Below are positions 1 through 5,651 of a DNA stretch of 9,449 nt, in pieces. The position numbers and the translations under genes are program-made. A model generated the notes under the pieces. That model did no database searches and was not told the origin of the DNA. It worked only from the letters and a program-made list of their open reading frames with translations. The stretch is from an uncultured Bacilli bacterium. Lineage in GTDB: Bacteria > Bacillota_I > Bacilli_A > RF39 > UBA660. How positions within the stretch are numbered: position 1 is the stretch's first letter; the number at the start of each line of letters is the position of its first letter. The stretch spans positions 1 to 9,449 of the forward strand of contig CALVKV010000053.1 in NCBI GenBank assembly GCA_944333305.1, given 5' to 3'.

Positions 1-338
1 ATACTTATCCTAATCAAAGTACTGATCCCCCTTATCAAAACTTTGATTATGATTATAACCCTAATGTGAATAATGTTCCTAATAATAATGATACTGTTCC
101 AATTAGTGGAGATATGGCTTATGCTGAAAATATTTTAGAATTAAATGTAGGTAAAGAAGTAAGTTTCTACATGTCATATTCTGATTCCTTAGAATGGCGT
201 GATAGAGTATTCACAGGAACTATTATAGGAGCAGGTAGAGACTATGCTGTTGTTAAAGATAATGATAACCGTATTTTCTTACTTTGGACAGTATATTTAA
301 ACTATGTAGAGTTTAGAGAAGATATTACTTTAAGATAA
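1..338 (+). CDS. gerQ: Spore coat protein GerQ, 3' part (5' end outside window)
   Basis: The reading frame is open from base 3, so the GTG at 66 is internal and the gene begins before the window; 111 residues are visible. The first 40 or so are low-complexity and rich in Pro, Asn, Tyr, Gln and Asp, as in the GerQ N-terminus. The rest is the conserved GerQ domain: YAENILELNVGK, then SLEWRDRVFTGTI, GAGRDYAVVKD and WTVYLNYVEF. In Bacillus, GerQ is a spore coat protein that is cross-linked by transglutaminase Tgl and is needed to localise the cortex hydrolase CwlJ, so it acts in germination. This is an assignment from remembered family motifs. No cwlJ is visible here; it could lie upstream. A hairpin overlapping the stop codon probably ends the transcript. 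The match is strong over the C-terminal 70 residues, and the family is hard to confuse with another. Confidence 0.88.
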   Translation, partial: TYPNQSTDPPYQNFDYDYNPNVNNVPNNNDTVPISGDMAYAENILELNVGKEVSFYMSYSDSLEWRDRVFTGTIIGAGRDYAVVKDNDNRIFLLWTVYLNYVEFREDITLR

Positions 339-357
339 TTTACTCTTCTCTTTTTCT
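315..357 (+). terminator. Probable terminator overlapping the gerQ stop codon
   Basis: AGAGAAGA at 315-322 pairs with TCTTCTCT at 344-351, followed by a T-rich tract (TTTTTCTTT region, 351-359). The 21-nt loop can form a further short ATTA/TAAT helix. The gerQ stop codon (336-338) lies in the loop. The same bases carry the -35 box of the next promoter, so termination and re-initiation are packed together. The large loop lowers confidence. Confidence 0.55.
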
Positions 358-367
358 TTGCTATAAT
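339..367 (+). promoter_or_regulatory. Vegetative promoter of the 401-937 gene
   Basis: The -35 box is TTTACT (339-344). A 17-nt spacer leads to a perfect TATAAT -10 box (362-367), preceded by TG one base upstream (359-360), giving an extended -10 TGCTATAAT. The expected transcript start is near 374, about 26 nt before the ATG. The 12-mer CTTTGCTATAAT (356-367) recurs exactly at 1002-1013 in the next promoter. Confidence 0.8.
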
Positions 368-400
368 ATGGTTATATAACAATAGGAGGATAGAAGTTTT

Positions 401-937
401 ATGGAGAAGAAAAGCAAGATGGGTTGGGTTGTTTATTTAATATTATCTTTACTCATCATTTGCGGATTAATATTTTATATCTGTTATGATAAGGGTATAA
501 TTTTTAAGACTAATAGTGATGATAGTAATATTGAAGATAAGACTGATGTTAATAATGATAATGAAAAGGACCAAGAAGCAGAAAAAAATGATGGTAACTC
601 TGAAGAGAAAACACAAGAAATTATACCAAAATGTTATGGAACATATTATGGGGAATATTCTGAAACATTAAGTAATGGACTTACTTCAAATTACAAATGC
701 ACATATATTTTAAATCAAGATGGAACTTTTACAGCTGATTTTGGAGGTGTATCAGGTAGTAGTGGTTTTTATTACATTAATGATAATACTATAAGTCTTA
801 TTGGGACTAAAGAAATAATGGGACCAAGAGATCAAGATACTCGTTATGCTACTGTAGATTATGTAATCGCTGATGATTGTTCTTATATTCTTTATAATGA
901 TGGTAGTGGTGTTTCATTTAAAATAAATAGACAATAA
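401..937 (+). CDS. Single-pass membrane protein with acidic linker and extracytoplasmic beta-rich domain, function unknown
   Basis: I do not recognise the family. The 178-residue protein begins with a positively charged MEKKSK, then one hydrophobic segment at about residues 9-29 (an uncleaved anchor; no lipobox is evident). A very acidic, Asn/Asp/Glu-rich linker covers roughly 38-74. The C-terminal domain, about 78-178, is rich in Gly, Tyr and Thr, with short strand-like stretches such as TYILNQDGTF and NDNTISLIG. This pattern resembles the small lipocalin-like or other beta-barrel domains tethered to the surface of many gut Bacillota, but that is inference only. Cys78, Cys100 and Cys160 lie in the outer domain and could form one disulfide. 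AGGAGG at 384-389 lies 11 nt before the ATG. The gene has its own promoter and terminator and is therefore monocistronic. Membrane topology with the C-terminus outside is expected from the N-terminal charge. Confidence 0.8.
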   Translation: MEKKSKMGWVVYLILSLLIICGLIFYICYDKGIIFKTNSDDSNIEDKTDVNNDNEKDQEAEKNDGNSEEKTQEIIPKCYGTYYGEYSETLSNGLTSNYKCTYILNQDGTFTADFGGVSGSSGFYYINDNTISLIGTKEIMGPRDQDTRYATVDYVIADDCSYILYNDGSGVSFKINRQ

Positions 938-949
938 ATCCATTAAGTA

Positions 950-984
950 AGGTAACCTTTGTTTTATAAGTTACCTCTTTTTTA
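950..984 (+). terminator. Rho-independent terminator after the 401-937 gene
   Basis: AGGTAAC (950-956) pairs with GTTACCT (970-976), a 7-bp perfect stem with a 13-nt loop. It is followed directly by a T-run at 978-983. It lies 12 nt after the stop codon and just upstream of the lemA-like promoter, separating two monocistronic units. Confidence 0.8.
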
Positions 985-1013
985 TAGATTTTAATCTTTC
1001 ACTTTGCTATAAT
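985..1013 (+). promoter_or_regulatory. Extended -10 promoter of the LemA-family gene
   Basis: TATAAT at 1008-1013 is preceded by TG at 1005-1006, giving TGCTATAAT. At 17-nt spacing the -35 position (985-990, TAGATT) matches the consensus only weakly, which is typical of extended -10 promoters. The predicted start, near 1020, leaves a leader of only about 15 nt. The leader would consist almost entirely of the Shine-Dalgarno. Confidence 0.72.
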
Positions 1014-1019
1014 ACTATT

Positions 1020-1030
1020 AAGGATGTGAT
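1020..1030 (+). promoter_or_regulatory. Shine-Dalgarno that fixes the LemA-family start at ATG 1035
   Basis: AAGGATGTGAT differs at one position from the ideal anti-16S complement AAGGAGGTGAT. It contains the GTG at 1026-1028, so that GTG cannot be the start. The ATG at 1035 follows four bases later at normal spacing. Confidence 0.8.
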
Positions 1031-1034
1031 ACTA

Positions 1035-1565
1035 ATGATTTATGCTATTATAGGGGGAATTATTGTATTAATTATTTTAATTTGTGTAATTATGGTATTG
1101 GTTTATAAGAATAGATATAATTTTTTATATATTAAAGTTAAAGAGGCGGATAATAATTTAGATATCTTATTACAAAAAAAAGAAGAAATTTTACTTAAAA
1201 TTGTACCTATTTTAGAAGAAGCTAAAATTAAGGATATCCCAGAAGTTATAAAGTTAAAGTCAATGAGAATCAATCATCATGAGTTATATCAAAAATTAAT
1301 GGATATGACTAGTGAAATTTTAAAACTAATAGATGATTATGAAGATAAACTTGATTTTAAGAAGCTAGATTCTTTAGTAGATAAATTAAATGAAAATGAA
1401 AATGATTTAAGGGCGGCTTTAAAATATTATAATGATAATGGGGAAGAGATTATTTATCTATCTCATAAGTTTCCGACCAATCTAATTAAAGTTTTCTCTC
1501 ATTATCAAGATATAGAAACTTATAAATTGCAAAAAAGAGAACCTTTTGAGATATTAAAACATTGA
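1035..1565 (+). CDS. LemA-family membrane protein
   Basis: The start is ATG 1035, chosen over GTG 1026, which lies within the ribosome binding site; this gives 176 residues, near the usual LemA size. Residues 1-24 are one long hydrophobic anchor, followed by KNRYNFLYIKVKEADNNLD. That corresponds to the YN.L....e.v..a and IDvqLkrR/dLiPnL opening of LemA proteins, here read as LDILLQKKEEILLKIVPIL. The middle is long alpha helices rich in Lys and Glu (about 35-140). The C-terminus has ALKYYNDN, then HKFPTNLIKVF (about 144-154) and REPFE, matching the LemA ending YN..i..fP.nl...f.f...p.FE. LemA proteins have one N-terminal membrane helix and a cytosolic or extracytosolic helical bundle; their function is poorly defined. 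Divergence is considerable, so this is a family call only. The gene is monocistronic and its TGA stop is the only one in the window. Confidence 0.77.
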   Translation: MIYAIIGGIIVLIILICVIMVLVYKNRYNFLYIKVKEADNNLDILLQKKEEILLKIVPILEEAKIKDIPEVIKLKSMRINHHELYQKLMDMTSEILKLIDDYEDKLDFKKLDSLVDKLNENENDLRAALKYYNDNGEEIIYLSHKFPTNLIKVFSHYQDIETYKLQKREPFEILKH

Positions 1566-1590
1566 CTTAGTTATGGTCAATGTTTTTTTT
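1556..1590. terminator. Terminator hairpin at a convergent gene junction, containing both stop codons
   Basis: AAAACATTGAC (1556-1566) pairs perfectly with GTCAATGTTTT (1576-1586), an 11-bp stem with a 9-nt loop. For plus-strand transcription it is followed by a T-run through 1590, an excellent terminator for the LemA-family gene. On the minus strand the trailing U-tract is only four bases and part of the stem, so termination of the opposing gene there is likely but weaker. The TGA of the plus gene (1563-1565) and the TAA of the minus gene (1567-1569) are both inside the hairpin. Confidence 0.87.
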
Positions 1591-2100
1591 AAATGCGTTT
1601 TGTTTACTAATTTCTTTTACTTCTTCTAAGGTTTTTGCATCTGCTTCAGGATTTGTTATAACTGTGCCATTATAACAAATAATAATAGAAGAAGGTTGTT
1701 CTATTTCTATAGTAGAAACTATAGGCAAATATCTTTCATCTATTAAGCCCTTTTCTAGTACTTCCTCTTGAGTTAATCGCTTACCTAAGTATATTTTAGG
1801 AGAAAAGTTTCTTCTTTTAGTAGTAAATCTTTCCCCATCTATGTTTATCTCTACTCTATCATAATAACGAAAGGCTACTACATCTTGTGAAAATGTTTCT
1901 TCAAGAGGACTTCTTCTTTCAACACTTCTAAGTTTAGAGTTAAAACTATGAGGGGTAATATCATTTGGGATAAATTCTTCTAGATAATGACAAACTTTTA
2001 TTTCAGAGTTAAAGTCTGTTGTATTTAAAATATAATTATTTTCTTCTACAGAAATATTTGTTATTTTATTTGATAATTTTTGATAGTTTAAATTTTCCAT
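1567..2100 (-). CDS. Hypothetical soluble protein, family not recognised
   Basis: The 177-residue product has no signal peptide and no membrane segment, and is probably cytosolic. I recognise no catalytic motif. Visible features are: an N-terminal region rich in Asn and hydrophobic residues; a basic and acidic patch, SKLRSVERRSPLEETF (about 55-70); strand-like RVEINIDGERFTTKRR (about 82-97); then KIYLGKRLTQEEVLEKGLI (about 103-121). After this come a hydrophobic strand, SSIIICYNGTVI, and a charged helix with DAKTLEEVKEISKQNAFKK at the C-terminus. AAAGGAG (2109-2115 in plus coordinates) lies 8 nt before the ATG, and a promoter can be read upstream. It is monocistronic and convergent with the LemA-family gene, sharing that terminator hairpin. 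Intact length and good translation signals support a real gene; base composition does not set it apart from its neighbours. Confidence 0.78.
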   Translation of the reverse strand: MENLNYQKLSNKITNISVEENNYILNTTDFNSEIKVCHYLEEFIPNDITPHSFNSKLRSVERRSPLEETFSQDVVAFRYYDRVEINIDGERFTTKRRNFSPKIYLGKRLTQEEVLEKGLIDERYLPIVSTIEIEQPSSIIICYNGTVITNPEADAKTLEEVKEISKQNAFKKNIDHN

Positions 2101-2139
2101 TTTCTATACTCCTTTAATTAAGTTTAGCTTTTTTTATTG

Positions 2140-2171
2140 ATAATAGCAACTATTTTTTATTATTATGTCAA
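2140..2171 (-). promoter_or_regulatory. Promoter of the 1567-2100 gene
   Basis: Read on the minus strand, an exact TTGACA (2166-2171) precedes an extended -10 TGCTATTAT (2140-2148). The spacing between TTGACA and TATTAT is 20 nt, longer than the preferred 17. Either the extended -10 works alone or a shifted -10 (TGCTAT at 2143-2148) is used. The leader would be about 30 nt. Confidence 0.6.
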
Positions 2172-2210
2172 AAAAAATTATATTTTTCCAATTTCTTCCA
2201 TTTTTGGGCA

Positions 2211-2238
2211 AAAGAAAACTAGTAAATAATTACTAGTT
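2211..2238 (-). terminator. Terminator of the large minus-strand operon, overlapping the ung stop
   Basis: In minus-strand reading, AACTAGTA and TACTAGTT form an 8-bp stem around a 6-nt loop (plus coordinates 2217-2238), followed by TTTTCTTTT. Two bases of the ung TAA stop codon (2237-2239) lie in the stem. This is a clear end to the operon that starts at the 8470-8498 promoter. Confidence 0.85.
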
Positions 2239-2899
2239 AATCTATTTTCCAATCTATTGGTTTTAGGCCTTTAGAGATTAAAAAATTATTAGTCTTAGAG
2301 AATGGTTTGCTACCAAAAAAACCATTGTAAGCGGATAAAGGTGAAGGATGAGCAGATTCTACTATGTAGTGATTTTTATTAGTTATTAGTTTTTTCTTGT
2401 TTCTAGCAAAGCTACCCCAAAGAATAAAGACTATGGGTTCTTCTTTTTTATTTAATAATTCTATTATTTTATCAGTAAATATTTCCCAGCCTTTATCTTT
2501 ATGAGAAGCTGCCATATTAGCTTCTACTGTTAAGACAGCATTTAGAAGCAATACTCCTTGATCAGCCCACGGTATTAAACTACTTGTTTTAGGAAAAGGA
2601 ATACCTAAATCATCATTTAACTCTTTAAAAATATTTTGTAAAGAAGGAGGCTTTCTAATACCATTTTTGACAGAAAAAGATAGTCCCTCTGCTTGATGTT
2701 CTCCATGATAAGGATCTTGACCTAGTATTACTACTTTTACATCTTTATATGGAGTATGCCTTAAGGCATTAAATATTTCATTTTTAGGGGGATAAATAAC
2801 TTTTTCCTTATATTCTTTATTAACAAAATCTATTAGTTTTTTAAAATAATCTTTATTATATTCCTCTTTTAAATAAATATCCCAATCATTTCCAATCAT
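2237..2899 (-). CDS. ung: Uracil-DNA glycosylase, family 1
   Basis: This enzyme excises uracil from DNA, the first step of base excision repair after cytosine deamination or dUTP incorporation. The 220-residue protein is full length for family 1. The water-activating motif GQDPYH is at 60-65 with catalytic Asp62. Tyr64 and Phe75 shape the uracil pocket. Asn120 in LLLNAVLTV corresponds to the uracil-binding Asn of E. coli. HPSPLSA (184-190) gives the catalytic His and the DNA-intercalating Leu loop. KPPSLQNIF (83-91) is the Pro-rich loop that compresses the DNA backbone. All key residues are present, so the enzyme should be active. The ATG at 2899 is preceded by AGGAGAG and lies 11 nt after the rlmH stop, so ung is the last gene of the operon. 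The terminator follows at once. Confidence 0.97.
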   Translation of the reverse strand: MIGNDWDIYLKEEYNKDYFKKLIDFVNKEYKEKVIYPPKNEIFNALRHTPYKDVKVVILGQDPYHGEHQAEGLSFSVKNGIRKPPSLQNIFKELNDDLGIPFPKTSSLIPWADQGVLLLNAVLTVEANMAASHKDKGWEIFTDKIIELLNKKEEPIVFILWGSFARNKKKLITNKNHYIVESAHPSPLSAYNGFFGSKPFSKTNNFLISKGLKPIDWKID

Positions 2900-2910
2900 A
2901 TACTTCTCTC

Positions 2911-3366
2911 CTATTTATGATAATTCTCATTATTCCTTATTTTATAAGTTCTATATATTTGTTCTAGTAACATTACTCTAAATAACTGATGAGGAAAAGT
3001 TAATTTAGAAAAAGATAACTTATAATTTGCTCTTTCCTTAACTTCTTCACTTAAGCCATAGCTTCCTCCTATTATAAAGCAGAGGTTACTATTAAATGAC
3101 TCTAAGTTACATAATTTATTAGTTAATTCTACTGATGATAACTCTTGTCCATTTATGTCAAGAATGATAACATTATCAGTTTCTTTTAAGTGCTTTAAAA
3201 TGAGTTTACCTTCCTCTTTTTTTACTTTATCTATTTCATTATAGTTGATGTCTGGTAGTTCTATTATGTCTAATTTTGTATATTTAGATAATCTTTTTTT
3301 ATACTCATCTATCGCTTCAGTTAAGTATTTTTCTTTTAGTTTACCTACACATATCAATTTTATCAT
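2911..3366 (-). CDS. rlmH: 23S rRNA (pseudouridine1915-N3)-methyltransferase RlmH
   Basis: RlmH methylates pseudouridine 1915 in helix 69 of 23S rRNA, using S-adenosylmethionine, on the assembled 70S ribosome. It is a small SPOUT-class enzyme with a trefoil knot. The 151-residue product has the family opening MIKLICVGKLKEKYL, and the cofactor loop FIIGGSYGL (97-105). The knot and active-site segment LTFPHQLFRVMLLEQIYR (122-139) follows, and the protein ends in NYHK, as typical (usually YHK or YHRE). No residue that I know to be important is missing. Its start lies inside walJ (26-nt overlap, different frame), with a modest GAGG binding site, suggesting translational coupling. The walJ-rlmH neighbourhood is common in Bacillota, where the gene was known as yydA or orfX; orfX is the SCCmec insertion site in staphylococci. 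Confidence 0.97.
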   Translation of the reverse strand: MIKLICVGKLKEKYLTEAIDEYKKRLSKYTKLDIIELPDINYNEIDKVKKEEGKLILKHLKETDNVIILDINGQELSSVELTNKLCNLESFNSNLCFIIGGSYGLSEEVKERANYKLSFSKLTFPHQLFRVMLLEQIYRTYKIRNNENYHK

Positions 3367-4129
3367 ATAATACCTCTATTTCTTCTAAAGCCTCAGTTTG
3401 TTTGGCGACTACTATTTTTATATCATTTCTATCTTCTAAAGCTTCTCTTGTACTTTGATAAGCTAAAGATTCAGTATTGTTATGTTCACTTAAATGAGCC
3501 AAAATTATATATTTTGTATTGGCACCTATTAATCTTTTTAAATACTTAGCAGTTGTTTCATTAGAAAGATGGCCTTCATCACTAATAATTCTTTGTTTTA
3601 AATAATAAGGGTAAGGTCCATCCATAAGCATTTTTTCATCATGATTACTTTCTATATAATAAATATTCTTATTAGCAAGTAAAGGAAAATATTTTCTATT
3701 TAGATAGCCTGTATCAGTTATATAAACTAAAGAATTATCATTCTCTACTATTAAAAATCCAACTGATCCTTTAGCATCATGGCTTGTTTTAAAGACAGTT
3801 ATTTCTGTATTATTATTCAAATGCATTAAACTATCATATAGTTCTATTCTTTCTGTATCTATATCTACTGTTAATTCTTTTATAATATCTTTATTAACAT
3901 AAATTTTAAAATTACTATGTTTCAATAAAACTTTGAGACCACTAGTATGATCGTTATGAGCATGAGTTAAAAGCAAGGCATCTATATCATCTATTGTTAA
4001 ATTTATCTTCTCTAGCTCTTTTTTTAATCTTTGATAAGTTATTCCTATATCAATAAGAAAGCGAGTAGATTTTGTTTCAATTAATGAACAGTTTCCTTTA
4101 GATCCACTCGCTAGTACTTTTATTTTCAT
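3341..4129 (-). CDS. walJ: WalJ/YycJ metallo-beta-lactamase-fold exonuclease
   Basis: The 262-residue length matches WalJ (YycJ). The protein opens with VLASGSKGNCSLIE, the typical family start. The metal-binding HxHxDH motif is THAHNDH, with His56, His58, Asp60 and His61. Further ligand candidates are His117-Asp118 (SHDAKGSVGF), Asp139 in YITDTG, His187 in DEGHLSN and His212 in LAHLSEHNN. All are present, so the two-metal centre should be intact. In B. subtilis, walJ is the last gene of the walRKHIJ operon; it has been linked to coordinating cell division and DNA replication, and the fold points to a 5'-3' exonuclease activity, possibly in mismatch repair. Here walR, walK, walH and walI are absent. 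Its ATG overlaps the stop of the M23 gene by one base (TAATG), an arrangement that promotes coupled translation. RlmH follows with a 26-nt overlap. Confidence 0.95.
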   Translation of the reverse strand: MKIKVLASGSKGNCSLIETKSTRFLIDIGITYQRLKKELEKINLTIDDIDALLLTHAHNDHTSGLKVLLKHSNFKIYVNKDIIKELTVDIDTERIELYDSLMHLNNNTEITVFKTSHDAKGSVGFLIVENDNSLVYITDTGYLNRKYFPLLANKNIYYIESNHDEKMLMDGPYPYYLKQRIISDEGHLSNETTAKYLKRLIGANTKYIILAHLSEHNNTESLAYQSTREALEDRNDIKIVVAKQTEALEEIEVLYDKIDMCR

Positions 4130-5646
4130 TAGAATAAACTCATCGGATTTAGAGAAGATGATCCACTACTATACGGGAAGCCTCGCCACAATCCGAAGTG
4201 AAGATGAACACCTGTTGCAAAACCTGTTTGTCCCATGGCACCAATTGTATCGCCCTGTGATACTTCTTGCCCAACACTTACGTAACGTTCAGCTAAATGA
4301 GCATAAATTGTATAGTAACCATTATTGTGATTGATTACAACATATTCTCCATTATCCCATTTGTAAGATGAGGCAACTACAATACCATTATTAGAAGCGT
4401 ATATTGGTGAACCATAACCTGCTCCTGCTATATCCATACCATCATGAAGTGTTCCCCAACGATAAGCATATGGACTACTAATATAGTATGGTGTTCTTGT
4501 TGGCCATAGCCAATACCCTTCAATTCTTGTATTACTACTTAAACCGCTATTAACGCCACCGCTTCCTCCTCTTTGTTTAGTACCTTTAACTATTATTCTT
4601 TTAACTGGTTCTTTTAAGACTTGAGTAGCATTATTATCAATAACTGCACTCTCTACTTGGCCATTAACTTTCTCTACTTTAGATGTTACTAATTGGGAAC
4701 CAGCAACACCTTCTTGGATTGTTTCTTCATAAGTTGTATATTGTGTATTATCATATCTTGTTTCTGTTTCATATGGAATATCTTGGGTAGTAACTTGGTG
4801 ATCTATTTCTACTAATCTAAATTGTGGTTTAATAATACTTATAGTAACATTTTGTCCTTCGTATAGAAGATTATTAGCATCAGTAAATTCTGGATTAGCA
4901 ATTAAAAATTCTTCGTTTGATAATTTATTATTGAAAGCAACATCACTAATTGTATCCCCCGCTTGAACTGTATATTTTTGTTGGTCTTCTAATGTTCCAA
5001 ATAATAAATATTTACTTAAGTCATCTACGTTTTCGTAAATAGTTTCATCTGATGGTATATTTGTTTCTTTAATAGTTATCTTATTTTCTATATATATATT
5101 TTCAATAATTGTTCCAGTAGATCCACTTTCTATTTCTTGTTGTTCATTATTAAGATATTTGTCATAACTATCACTATCTACAAATGATCTTATAGTATTA
5201 TCCATTGCTTCTTCAAAGATTTCTTTATCTAGAACATAGATAGTTTGATTTTCAGCTTTTACTGTTTCTCCTTGTTCATTGGTTGTATCAATACCTTCAA
5301 TTGTTATTTCATAACCTTTGATAGTAAACGGTTCAATATCTTTAATTTTATTATATATTTGTTGAGTTGTGGAAATATCTTCGTTATAAGTTATATCTTT
5401 AACTATTTCTAGGTCTTCTGGAGCATAAACTTTGTCTGCATTATACTTATCTTTTAATGTTTGCTGTTCTTTATCTATATATTCATCAAGGGAGTCTTTA
5501 TCATCTATTAATCCGACTGACTTACCAGCTAGATAAACACGATAAACACTTTTGGGAGTTAATGTTTCTTCATTTGGAATTATAAACATTATGACTAAAC
5601 TTACAATTAAAGCGATTGCTATAGTGATAATTGTTTTTATATTCAT
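4129..5646 (-). CDS. Membrane-anchored LysM-G5-M23 peptidoglycan endopeptidase
   Basis: The 505-residue protein has an N-terminal hydrophobic anchor (about 4-23) and a long extracytoplasmic region (about 33-215) of alpha/beta character. Next is a LysM domain (about 225-271, YTVQAGDTISDVAF to LYEGQNVTI) that binds glycan. A G5-type domain follows (about 278-355, from IPYETETRYDNTQY to PVKRIIVKGTK). A Gly/Ser linker leads to a C-terminal M23 (LytM/DD-endopeptidase) domain (about 380-505). Zinc ligands are His401 and Asp405 in HDGMD and His483 in HLHFG; His450 (IYAHL) and His481 complete the active site. It should therefore cleave peptide cross-bridges in the wall. AGGAGG inside the end of dnaB lies just before the ATG, and the gap to dnaB is 5 nt. 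Downstream walJ overlaps by one base. In B. subtilis this position between dnaC and walJ holds walRKHI, so the context suggests wall remodelling linked to growth (inference). Confidence 0.93.
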   Translation of the reverse strand: MNIKTIITIAIALIVSLVIMFIIPNEETLTPKSVYRVYLAGKSVGLIDDKDSLDEYIDKEQQTLKDKYNADKVYAPEDLEIVKDITYNEDISTTQQIYNKIKDIEPFTIKGYEITIEGIDTTNEQGETVKAENQTIYVLDKEIFEEAMDNTIRSFVDSDSYDKYLNNEQQEIESGSTGTIIENIYIENKITIKETNIPSDETIYENVDDLSKYLLFGTLEDQQKYTVQAGDTISDVAFNNKLSNEEFLIANPEFTDANNLLYEGQNVTISIIKPQFRLVEIDHQVTTQDIPYETETRYDNTQYTTYEETIQEGVAGSQLVTSKVEKVNGQVESAVIDNNATQVLKEPVKRIIVKGTKQRGGSGGVNSGLSSNTRIEGYWLWPTRTPYYISSPYAYRWGTLHDGMDIAGAGYGSPIYASNNGIVVASSYKWDNGEYVVINHNNGYYTIYAHLAERYVSVGQEVSQGDTIGAMGQTGFATGVHLHFGLWRGFPYSSGSSSLNPMSLF

Positions 5647-5651
5647 GTATT

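Noticed and set aside
66..68. GTG as start of the first gene
   Set aside because: The frame is open for 21 more codons to the window edge, and those codons have the Pro/Tyr/Asn-rich composition of GerQ N-termini. No Shine-Dalgarno precedes this GTG.
1563..1592. Readthrough of the LemA-family TGA as Trp (genetic code 4)
   Set aside because: The extension would run through the terminator hairpin and T-run, and no conserved gene in the window has an internal TGA.
2101..2236. Possible small RNA or origin element in the largest intergenic gap
   Set aside because: The gap is accounted for by a ribosome binding site, a promoter and the ung terminator. I see no DnaA-box cluster (TTATCCACA-like) and no further hairpin.
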